Made by a program: the position numbers and the translations under genes. This document shows, piece by piece, positions 35,301 to 47,300 of a stretch of DNA of 64,000 bases. The notes below the pieces were generated by a model. The model saw only the letters and a program-made list of their open reading frames with translations. It made no database searches and was not told where the DNA came from. Position 1 is the stretch's first letter, and each line of letters opens with the position of its first letter. Origin of the DNA: Bilabrum cf. latius (Eukaryota > Bigyra: Bicosoecida > Bigyra > Bicosoecida); NCBI GenBank assembly GCA_965178125.1, contig OZ237760.1, forward strand, positions 124,001 to 188,000, in the 5' to 3' direction.

Positions 35301-38300
35301 CTGAGGGAGAGAGCGATCTAGCTTGCCGAGCGAAGGGCAGCGGGGGCCGCAGGGGCTGTCCCTTCCGACGATGAAGGGGGTGAAATCGGACGGCGGCCGT
35401 CTTACAAGAGCAAGCGTCCGAAGCATATTCGCGCAGATCAAGGCGACATGGCTGTGGTGGCTGCTCTGAGCGGTGGTTCCGAACAGGGCGGGACCGAGTC
35501 CGCGCACAGGAGCGCTGGAGGTGCTGCCTCCCTGGCAGCAGACAGGTCACCTGCGAGGCTTCAGCTGAGACAGGGCCGGCAACCGAAGGGGGCAATCAGG
35601 AGCACGAACAGAAGCCAGACGAATTCAAACAGCTGGTCGCACGATTCATCGGCCCTGGCAGGATCCAGCGACATGGGTGCAGGGGTCGGCGGGATTCTGG
35701 CCCCGCACAACCACCCTCCGTCCATGCTCCACCCCCGCCCAGTGGTGATGCAGCCCTCTCAGGAGGTAGACGCGCACGGTCAGGTGCATGCAGATGAGGG
35801 AGCAATCATCTCAGTCGAGCCAAATTCTTTCAAGAACCCGACTCGGCAGCGAGGTGGCGGGCCGGGCGCAAGGCACCGGGGCGCGCTCTCCCGCGGAGGC
35901 ACTCACATGCACAGCGTCTACGACGAGCAGGACGCAGAGTCCGAGGCACAGCTCGACAAGAGGATCGAGCGGAGGCGGGTGGCCGCCAGCGCTGGTCCGG
36001 TCGTGCAGGACATGGGCGAGGTCGTGGAGGAAGAGACCGTGGGTAGGTTCTTCCTTGCCCAGATGCTCGCGCAAACTGCCGCGAAGCTGCTCCGCGTACC
36101 TGCCAGCGAGGCTGTGTATGAGTACAAGCAGATGAGCGACCACGTGTCGTGGAGGTGCAGCGGGCACTTCATCCGAAAGATCGAGGCCTTCTACCTGAGG
36201 AAGTACCTGCTGGCCATCGACGGCAATAGCGCCACGGACTAGAAGAGGATTACCAATGGCACCGAGACTGGGTACGAAGGTGTCTCTTGCTGGGCCGTGC
36301 CCTTCATATGCCTTGCGAGGGCTGTATCCTCCTGCTGGCGAGGCACCCGTTCGTTGCTGGGATGCGGGGCAAACAACGACGGGATGCGGGCGGTGGGGCC
36401 TGCTACACGTGCACCGTCCCCCAGGCGCTCGCCCAGGAGAAAGGCCACGCTGCCTCGTGATGGTGGCGTTCGCAGGGGGGTGAGCCGAAGGGGGATACTG
36501 GGCAAGCAATCGAGCAGCCGAAGGGGCATCGGCAGGAGCCAGAAACGCCGATCGGATCACGGATCGGGTGGCAAGCAGCCGGCGCTGGATGGACGTGGCA
36601 ATGGGCGAGAAGGCACAGCGAAGTCCGGCCAAAAAGGGGGGCTTGCAAGCCGAGGATAGAAGGAAGGGGACATGCAGCTCCTATCGCCGGGTCGCGGCAG
36701 GCAGGATCGCTCTTCACACCAGGCAGGCAGGCCTAAGGTCTCGTCCGGATGGCAGTCCCACGGCGAACATGCACGCAACAGCTCCTCGTCTTCTTCGTCA
36801 AGAGGACAGCACGATGTGCGCGATGCAGCCAAGAGTGAGTCCAGGCGCGGGAAGGCTCCCATAGACTCCAAGGAGCGCCGCCAGCGAGGCGCCGGGAATT
36901 CCTCTGATGCTGCCATCGGTTTCCGACAGCGAGTCATCAGCAGCATGGATGGCAGTGAGAGCGCAAGCGTCCAGTAGGCGCACAAGAGGGCGGGGCGGGC
37001 TGGCCCCGCCGGGCTGTCTTCTCCCACCTCCAGTGGTTCGGCGGGGCGGGCGCTGGTGCTGACTGGGCAAGGGCACAGCACCCGCACTGCGACCTCGACC
37101 GGCTCGGACCAGGACACGGGTCCCGGGCAGCCATCCGTGGATGCCACCGCGCGACGAGGCAATGCGAGGACAAACGGAACGGTCGTCACACCAGGACCGA
37201 TAGACTCCTCTATGCAGTCCGCAGGCAGCAGCGCCATGCGTGCCAACGACAACGCCGTCGCTGGCCTCTTTGCCGGCGTGCCAGGCCTCTCGCCTACGGG
37301 CTCGCCCGCACCCGCGCCGGCCCAGCCCACCGGGCAAGCGCCTGTCGTGGGATCAGGGGCCTCTGGGTCACGTCTCAGCACTCGAGACAGCCCGCCTGCG
37401 GGGCAGAGGCAACCACAAGGCCGAAAAAAGGCCGGACGACTGTCCATCGATGTGGATGGACCTATCGGTAGTACCGCGGGGCACAGCACGGTACCTGGTC
37501 TGGCAATCGGCGTGCCCACGTCGACACGATCTGAAACGGGGCTGGCGCCAAGGGCCATCGGGGCGTTGGAGGCGAAGCAGGGCCGTGCACCTTTAGCCTA
37601 GACAAAGGAGAAAGACAGCAGCGTGAGCATGCGTGACCTGAAGCAGGCCAGGTCAAGCAGGAAGGAGAGGAGGACTCGCCGCAGGACCCGGCCGGGTGAT
37701 CCAGCCAAGCGCACGGCAAGCGGCGGTATCGCCGTGGAGCCCACCATAGCGGGGTCGCGCGGGTCGCCGGAAGCCAGCGGGCCAGGCGCATCGTCAGGCA
37801 GTGCCTTGGATTCTGCAGCCAAGACGACCAGCTCCTCCGGCGGTTTATCTGCAGATGGGCATGCACCCGAAACAGTGGGTACTCTATTCTCTGCGGCGGG
37901 CTCGAAGGACGGCACGGCTAGCCGAGGGCCCGCTGGATCCACCGCGACAAAGTCCAAGGACTCTTTGATTCACGTATCAAAGGAATCGTTCCCTGCAGGC
38001 GCGGGTTCCAAGGACTCGCTGGGCACTGGGGGTACCACCCAGTCCTCAGGTGATGGATCCAAAGACTCTTTTCTGAAAGGATCCAAGGACACTCTTGGTA
38101 GCGAGGGTGGGCAGATGCAGGGCGCAGCAGCGTCGGGTGGGCGGTTTTCGCGCAGCAGGGAGCAGCACCAGTACGGCCAGAGCTCAAGCGTTGCCTCTTC
38201 ATCACAAGGGGGGGAGGCGCACTCCTCCATCGGCGGGTCGGGGCCCATCTCTGGAAGCATCATGTCCACAGTGCCACGGTCAAGCTTGCAATCCAGCTAC

Positions 38301-41300
38301 CCTGGAGCCTCTAACCGCCATCTCTTGACGGAAGGTTCTGTCGAGCCGGCCAGATTGCCTGTGTACAGCGATCAATCGGTGCCCAGCCCGCCGCCGAGGC
38401 CCGGTCGCGGCAGCGGAGCCTCTCCCCGGCGCCGCGCACCAACGCTGGGCAGGCAGTATTCGGACAACCACCTTAGGGCAAGTCAGCGGCGGCTGCAAGG
38501 CTCCCAGAGGTTTCGGCCCATGGTAGAATCGATCCCAGAGGAACCTTCCTCGGGCAAATCGTTCAAGGTTCACAGCGGATCCAAGGGTGCTGCGCATACT
38601 AGCAGGTCGCAATCGGGCAGGGTAGCAGGTAGCTCCATTGTGCCACTTGCAGGCAGCAGTGGAGGCGGGCAGCCAGTGCGTCGAGCCACGGAGGGTTCCT
38701 CGGGACGATTGGGCAGCGCCCACGACTCGCTGGAGCTCGGTCCGGACCCGGCGTCGCAGGCACACGGCAGTGGCGGTGCAAGCGGTGCGACTGGTCGATA
38801 GGCGCACCGGAAGCAGTACCGTCACGGTCGCAGGCATCAGCATCAGCGATTCGGACTCGCGGCCCCTGTCGCAGCAGCAGCCCGGGCCCAGCTGGCGGAA
38901 AAGAGGCAGCGCCTCGTTGGGGCGCTAGCCAAGGGAAGTCACAGGGGGGACCGCGGGCTGGGTGGGGGGCACTCACGGCGGCTGTCATCCGGCTCGATGC
39001 ACAAGAGCAGGTCCGGGATCATCCACAGGAGGAAGAGGGCGTCGGCTCAGGACGTTGGGTCGGCTGGGCTCGGTGGGAGCGGCTCAAAGCAGTCCGATCA
39101 GTTCGCCGGAGGCCACCGTCTGGCGACCGGTCGGCGCATGCCATTCCGTGTGACGAGTTCGACGAACGTGAAGGCGGGGTCGCACGGACGGACTCGGCTA
39201 GGCAGCGCCAACTCGGCCACACTGGCTGCGGTAGGGTCGGTGGACTCGTCCGGAGGCGCTGGCGCGCATACCTTGCACCGCCCTGCAGGAGGCAGCGGGC
39301 TCTTGACTCGTGTTCGCAGTGGCGGGAGCGGTGGTGGAGCCGGGGCCTCTGACAGGGTTGCTATCCGTGGTGCCGGTGGGCAGCAGCTGTACTTTTAGAG
39401 GAATCGCGGGGGCAGCGACGGAGACCGCCTGTCTAGATCAGGGGACGGCAAGGCAGTGCCTGTGGCTGGGCTGGAAGATGAGGACGAGTACTACGACACG
39501 GGGACGGGAGCAGGTGCTGCGAGCGCGACAGGTCGGAGGGGATCGGTTGCATTTGAGCTTCGTCGGCAGCAGCGAGAGATTCTGCAGCAGCAGCAGCAGC
39601 ACCGGGGTCAGGCAGCCGGTAATGTGCTCAACGCTCCCGCGCGGGTACGCAGCACCAGCGCCCCGGTGGACCCGAAGCCCATGCTCCGAGACAGACCAAG
39701 CGCTCAGACCCGCACCACGAGGCAGGTTGCGCCCCATGCAAGTCCCCCAAGAGGACCGCGGGGTGCGCTGCCCACCATCCCAGACACCACGGAGACGAGT
39801 CTGCCAGGCGAGCGCACCAACACGCACGCCGGCTCCAACGGGAGCTCGTCCTCTCAGGCTGCAGAGACTGTGTCCGCGGTCAAGACGGAGTCTGTCTCGC
39901 GGGCGGGCACGGCAACGGACACCACAGGCAGCTCAAGCGGGGGTCCCTCGGGGACGAGAACCACCAACAATTCATCTTCGAGAGGGCGGTCTGACGGCAT
40001 GCACACGCCTCCACCGCGCGGGAGGCAGGACCAGGCCCATGGCAAGCGCCCACGAGTGGTTGACGCGTAGGGAGGGGCGATAGAGATTAACCGTTTCACA
40101 TCTGATGGATCCCCCGAAGGATCCAACGGAGTGCACTCGGAATCCAGGGGCGGCAGCCAGGGCGACCCAACCGCTTCCACCACTGAAGTCGGTCGCAGCA
40201 AGGTACAAGAGGGCCCATTAGATCCCAGGGAACAATCAACCGCTCCCATCAGCGGCATGTCGCCTTCCATCAACTCCGAGCGACACACTAGGATGCATGA
40301 GGGCACAGCGGGCCCCGGCAGGTCGCCCCAAGACGCAAGCAGAGACTCATCGGCGCTGCTCGCAGGGCTGGATGCGGGCCATGAGGCATCCATGCTGTCG
40401 GCTGGGCACCAGGGGCACACACCCTCCCCCGCGCGTGGTCGGAGGCAGAGCCCTGGTAACCGATCGGGGACCGGATCGGGATCGGCCCACTATGCAAACT
40501 CGCAGCAGCCATCTGGCGCTAGCACGGTTGGACTTGGGATGGTGTCTGGCGGCGATAACCGTACCGGTACGCAGGTGACGAACACCACCGCCAACACAGG
40601 CACAACCAGTACCGGGAACACAAGCAAGACCAGCGGACACTCCACGATCGGCCCGCTTGTCACCATAGAAAGCGCCGCTAGGAAGTCGCCTGGGTCTCCG
40701 CAGAGAGCCTCGCCCGTGAGGGTGCATCCCGACGAGGACCCGGTGCAAGAGGGCGCCGCGCGCGGGGCCGAGTACCCGTCTGGCCTGCTTGTTCGGTAGC
40801 CTGTGTTGGAGCACGACATGCAACACCACTATGACGAGGATGTCGCGGACTTGCCCCCCCGGACCCCGTCTGTGTCACCGGTCAAGCCTCGTCAGGGAAC
40901 CGGCGCACTGCTGCAGGGGCCCACAGTGGTGCGCAAGGTCACTGGAAGCCTATGTCTCGACACCTGCACGCAGTCCTCGAGCTGTGACTACACGTGCTGT
41001 GGGTGCTTCGCGAGGTGCTGTCCGTGCTGTCTGCCGCCGGAGATTTTCGTGGAGAGTCACGACCCCGGGATGCTAGTGTCCTAGGGTAAGCTAGGCGCGC
41101 GTTGCCTACGGCGATGGCTAGTCTGCCTCGACCTCCGCATCTTCTGCAGCTGGTTCTGGATCTGTAACGACGTGTGCTCGGCTGGTATCCGGTCGGGCAC
41201 GTCCGCACCGGTAGAAAATGAGACCCCCGAGGAGCTGAAACGGAGGCAGGAGTTCGAAGACAACGTAGTGCTTGAAGAAGCAGAGACGCTGCAGACGTCT

Positions 41301-44300
41301 GCGTGGGTGCGTGCGTTGTGCTGCAGGCTGCAACTGCACTTTTCCGACGCGGATACGGAGCAGGTCTTCTAGATGGTGTGGCTGCAAGATGCATACGCTG
41401 GGTTTCAGAGGTTTGTTGGACTTCTGGTGGTGCTGCTGCTCGCCGAACTCATCGCCGCGCTCCCGGCAGCACGCCCCACCGAGGGCGTGGTCCTCGTGTC
41501 GATAGCCGTCGCGGCCATTGGGATTGCCGTGCTGGCTCGGTCGACGTTCCACCAGGATATTCTGCCCGAGACGAACGACGAAGTGGATGTCAGCCGGCTG
41601 CTGAGAGACGCGAGGAGGAAGCGCAAGGTGCAAGAGGCCAAGATCAGGAGCTAGCAGCGGCTGGTGGTGCTGGCTGAAGGCAGGTCAGCGGCTAGTGCGC
41701 GAATCATGCACGTTCCTTAGGACCCGCATGGCGTGCTGGCCTCCCGGTCCAAGCGTGCGAGCGATGGGCTTGGTTCGGGCGCTGGCATGGCCATGCAGCG
41801 CGCCGCAGAGTCCAAGCGCGAGATGGAGCAGCAGAGGAGAGCGAGGTCCGTGCAGATCGACACAGAAGCCAGGGCTGGGGCAAGGGATCTGTCGGACGGT
41901 GGGAGCGGTAGAGTGCCGCGATCGGATAGCACCGGCACAGGCAACCAGAGTCACGGGCTCGATGGCAAGTTTTCCATGTCAGGGAGCCACCACACGCTGT
42001 CTGTGGACGGCAGGACGACAGAAGTGGGCATGTCTAGGGGTGGATCTGGCTTCGATAGCAGGTCGATGTCAGGTAAGCTGATGGGAGCGAGATTGCGCGC
42101 GGGTACTAGCAGCCGAATGACGGACGACTCTGACGACCGCATGCGCATTCGAGGGCACGTAAACTCTCGAGGGCACGACTCGAGGGGCTAGAGGACCAAC
42201 ACATTCGGGTCAGGATACCCAGCGTCGGCCATGCCCCATCTGACTGAGGACGTGCGCTACACAACCATCGACTCCAACTCGCACATGGGCTCCCTTGGCG
42301 CTGCGAGCAGAGAGGTGGGGTCGCACGACGACGGTAGCAAGGGCTCGACCGAGTCGGGTGGTGGCAAGCCAGGCAAAGTCAGTGCGCCCAAGCCCGGCCT
42401 GCAGTCCAGGCGGAATAGGCACCAGCCGATGCTGGACATCCCAGTTGAGGTGACACCGTTCTCACCAAGCGTGCTTACCGTGTCAGAGCCTCAAACAACG
42501 TCCTCGTCCAGCGGGATTCCCGCGTCGGCCCGATCCCAGTCCAGGTCAAGAGACAGGTCCGGGCCTTCGAGCCACTCTTCGCGCTCGTTCGCACGCGTTG
42601 AGGTGGAGCAGCAGCAGCGGAAAGACTCTCGCGACAGCCGGGCCAGCGGGGCCGGAGGCACGCAGCCGCCCGGGCTGATCGAGGAGACCTTTGTCACGCG
42701 AGCTTCCGGAGCAGCACCCGGCCGTGGGCCCGACGGCGACGCCACCGCGCTCGAAGTGTCGCGTGCCAGCAGAGGGAGCAGGGGCAGTCGAAGGCGAGGC
42801 CGCGGCAGGGAGCGCAGCGGACCAGCAGAGGTGGGGACTCCAACGGGAGGTGCGGTGGCACTGGATGCGGTGCCGCGCGCACGGCGGTCCAACACGTCGC
42901 ACTCGCGCAGGGACGTGCGGGACGTCACCGCCTCCCCGTCCGCGCAGAACCGCGGCAGGCGTAGATCGAGCATTCGCAGTATGGGAAGGAGGATATCAGG
43001 TTCCGCGGTACCGGCCACCACGACTGGCGCGGGATACAACCCCTTTTCAGCCAACGCTGCGATGGAACAGGTGATCGAGGGCCAGCGGCAGCGACAGCGC
43101 GGGGCCTCTGAGGACGCTAGACGACTCGGTATGCTGACCACCAGGGGCAGGCAGGGTAGCTCCAAGCGGAGCTTCTTCGGGTCACGCACGCCGAGGGGCA
43201 GCACGGGCGGCATGCACAAGGGTTTCGACTTTTCGATGGGCTCCCGAGGCATGCACAGGGGCCAATCGGTCGCCGTGGATCGCTCCCACGAAGGCATGGA
43301 CTCGTCCTCCAACAAGAGCAGAGAGAGCTCCCCCGCCAAGACTCCCATGAAGCGCAGCCAGACTGCCGCCATCAAGCCGCAGAGCACCGGCGGCCGGCGG
43401 CGGTTCTCGCTGCACGTGAGGGCCGTCGTAGCCGCGGCCCGAATAAGCAAGCGCAGCAAGGCCCGGGTGGTGGAGAAGGTCAGCTCCCTGGGTCGGGAGC
43501 TAGGGGCCACCTCGGTGGGGACAGAGGGCGACTCTTCGGGTCCTGGCACGCGCGGCGAAAGCTCGCTCATGGACGCATCGCGGGCCTCCCGCAGGTCGGG
43601 CTCGCGTCGCGAGGGAAGCAGCGGCGGACGGGGCAGGAAGCATCGCCCCAGCCTGCGACTGGACATCAAGGGCATGCAGGGCAAGTCTCCGTACAGAGGC
43701 CGGAGACGGTCGGTGGCTGGTGTTCCAGGGGCCGTGGCGAGCCTCACGAGTGCGTCTCAGGGAAGCGGTTCGTTGCCAAGCTCGTTCATCACCAACAGCA
43801 CTACGTCTGGCGGGGCCGGTGGGCAGGCGCAGAGCAACACCCCTTTCTCTTTACCAATGCGCAGCGTCTCTGGGCATCACTCCAGCGCGCACCTGGCCGG
43901 GAGCAGTCACGGGCGGCAGGGAACAGTGGCCAGCATGATGGTGTCCGAGGCGTCCTCGAGGAGCATGGTCACGCCTAAAGGGGGGCAAGCAGTGCCCGCA
44001 GTGCCTTCCCTTGCGTCGCCACATGCGGAAGAGGCTGCTTTCCACAGGAATCCCTACGAGAACGCCATGAGCAGCACGCCGCTGCCAAAGGCATCCATGG
44101 CCTCGATCGTCGAAGAGAGTGAGCCCAGCCCGCGGCACGCCCGCGGTAGGAGCCAGAGCAGGGACAGGGACCTGTCGGGGAGCCAAGAAGACCGCGCCTC
44201 GAAGGCTACTTCTGGTGCTAACGTACCCATGACTCTGTCATCTGCGGGACATAGCAGGGGCGGCAGTATTGCAGACGGCACCCGGATTCCCCTTGCTGGC

Positions 44301-47300
44301 CACGAGAGGGGTCCGAGCGGGTCGCAGCCGTCCATCGTGGCCAGCAAGCACGAGCACTGCGGCAAGGCAGGCGGCAAAAGAGGCAAGCCTATGGGCCGCC
44401 TCAGGATACAGACGGGCAGGCGAGGCCGCCGGCACTCGCTGGGAGTCTCTGCTCCACAGTTGGTGGACATCCGCCACGCACTTCATGACAACGGCGCTGT
44501 GCGGCGCGCGCCCAAGCTCAGCATCGATGTGTCTACAGTGGCCTCGTCCGGCAAGCCAACGGTGGGTGCCATGCGAGGCAGAGGGCCGTCCGCTGAAGAC
44601 GACAACAGCACGAATGTCGGCGACCCCAGCCTCGTGTCACCGGGCCTCGATATGCCGATGCTCACGTCCGGCCTGGATGCCTCGGCTGCGTCCGCCCTGC
44701 AGAGCGGGTCACCATCATCCCCCTTGGTGGGCCAAATGGAAGTCGCATCTTCGTCCCAAAACAGCAGCCGCGTGGGCCATAGCGGACCAGTGGCATCACC
44801 AGGAACGCCGGTCCCGCTGCAAGGACAAGGTCAAGGATCCGGGCTATTCTCATTGGAGAGCTAGAAGGCGTCCCCAGAACGGATCTCCGGCGATGATTTG
44901 AGGCGAGGTAGAAGCGGCGAGGCAAGCGGGGTGCGGAGAGGATAGGGAAGCCGCGACAAGCGTCGGCCTGGCGTCCCCTCCCCCCCGCCCCGCCAGAGCG
45001 CGGCCAAACCGAGGCGGCCTGCGGGTGCCGGGCCCTCCGATGCGTCTGCCTCCGATCCAGTCGGGGCGTCTGCAGGCGGCCTCACCGACGATGGTGGTGG
45101 CGTGCAGGTGTTGCTGCGGGGCGCCTCGATCGACGATTCAGATACGGCGTCAGCAAGCAGCAGTGTTGACCCAATGCAGCGCGAGTCTAAGCACGCCCAA
45201 ATCCACCCCGCTTCGGCCCCGCTCGGGAGAGAACCAGAGGCGGACAGCAGCAGCGGCAGCGCGGATAGCGATGGGGTGCACGGCGGTACGTGGGGCGAGT
45301 CGATGCGTCACGAGCAAGCAGCAGCTCGGCCTGGCTCGCTGGTCGGTGGCAGTGGCCTCCCGCCTGCGCACAGCCATCCGAATCGACCCGCTGGTCTACC
45401 CGCCCTCTAGACTGACTTGCCGGACCATCGGCATGCGGCTGCCGGGAGTTTAGCATCGCAGGAGATCGAGCCCCGCAGGAAGCACTCGCGCCCAACGGAT
45501 ACCTGGGAAGAAATGGGGAGCTTTTTCTGGTGGGTCCTCGAGTCTGCCGTGAACGCCACTCCGTTGTGTCTCCGCACCTTCTAGGCGGCATGGGCGGTTA
45601 CCATGCTGCTACTAGTGGCACACACGGTGCTCGCTGGAATTCTTATAGCGCGCCGGATGGCTGGAGGAGCGGGTCCGCTGACCGTGGGCATGGCTGAGCG
45701 AGAGGCCGGTTCCATCTACTACGACCAGGAAGCCACGCCCGTATAGCAGGAGATGTGCTACATCCCCGCAGTGCCCCTCTTGGTGATGCTGCCGGCCTTT
45801 TCGATCTTTAGCGTGGGACTAGTGCCGCAGCTGGTGCTTCAGCTTGGAGCAGTGGGCATGTACCTGGTGGTCATGGCTGCTTCGGGGTGGCTGGACCAGG
45901 ACGTCTGCCCAACCAAGGGGGTCGCATTCGCGGTTGCCACGCTCTTGCATCCCGCCCTGCTGGTGGTGGCGTTTGCTGCAGGTCGGGAGGCCACGGCTCG
46001 CAGGGCGCTGCTGCTGCAGCTGGCCAGTCGAAGAGCCCGCAAGCAGGCCGACGGCGTGCTAGCGAAGCTGCTTCCGAAGAGTGTGAACGACCGGCTTATC
46101 CGCGGGGAGGCCGTGCCGTTCGAGTACCACGACTACAGCATGGTCATTCTTTGGGCAGATCTGGTTGGTTTCACGGCGGTCAGCAGCACCATTTCCTCGG
46201 AGAGAGCCATGGTTCTGTTGAACGAGCTGTACAGCCGCTTCGACCAGTACATCGACGAGGAGCCCACCCTCTTCAAGCTGGACACGATCGGAGATGCCTA
46301 TGTGATTGTGTCCTGGGTGGACGACGAGTCCACTCCAGAGGGGGAGGGCCAGGGTCAGGCCAAGCATGGGAGCGCCGGCGGGCCGGGAAAGAGCAAGCGA
46401 CAGTCCGTTGCGACTCCATCCGGCACGGGTGCCACAGCGCGAAGCATGTCGCAGCATGGCAATGACGCGGACAACAGCCAGCAGCAGAGGGGTTTCGGCA
46501 ATGGCGTTGCTGCAGGCCAGGGATCAGCGCGTCACGCCTCGAACGCCACAACTGCAGAGGAGGAGCAGGAGAAAGAAGAGGCGGAGCGCGCCAAGGCAGA
46601 GGCCCGGAGGAAGCGCATGGAGGAGCAGGCCCCCGTGTCGCTGGAGAGGATCCTCAGGGTGGCCTGCCGCATGCAGGAAGCCGTCGAGTTCATCTCCGCA
46701 AAGTACGACAAGAAGATCGGCATTCGGATCGGGGTGCACGCCGGTCCTGTGGCCACTGCCATCATCGGTACCCTGCGCCCGCGCCTGATGGTGTTTGGCC
46801 CCACAGTGCTGGAGAGCGAGGCGATGGAGAGCGAAGGCAGAGAGGGGCGCATTCAGGTGTCCGAGGCGGCATACAAGCTCTATCTCAGGAGGGCATTCCG
46901 CTTCAGGCAGAGGAGCACGCTGCCTGAGCCGGTGGTGCCGTTCAGCACGGAACCGGCTCCCATGTTGAAGCGAAGGCTCAAGGAGATAGTGAGAGACCAA
47001 TCGTAGGGAGTGGTAGGCCAGGAAGGTGGCGATGGCAATCCGCCCACGCCTGCCAGCACTAGCAAGCGAGGGCAGCTCAAGTGGAGCACATGGCTGCCTG
47101 AGGCATCAACCGAGGAGGAGGAGGAAGATGAGGAGAATTTTGTCCTGAAGGGACCGCGGGGTGGGGTGCCTTTCAACTTGTTCGGAGGAACAGGAGAGTA
47201 TCCAAGCATGATGGGAAGCGGAAGCGTGCTGATGTCAACCATGCGGCCGCCACCCGAGGCCACCCCAGTCACTGGTACACCCGGCTCTATCCAGCCCGAG

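Larger units (their letters stand above)
29000..40940 (+). other. cyclase: ~4,000-residue low-complexity linker
   Basis: One uninterrupted frame rich in Ser, Gly, Arg, Thr and Gln with about two dozen TAGs. No folded family recognised. More ordered-looking islands are a basic helix at 29480-29640 and a segment at 36030-36240 (FFLAQMLAQTAAKLLRVPAS... FIRKIEAFYLRKYLLAIDG). A cluster of SKDS/SKES elements lies at 37950-38100. Confidence 0.7.
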
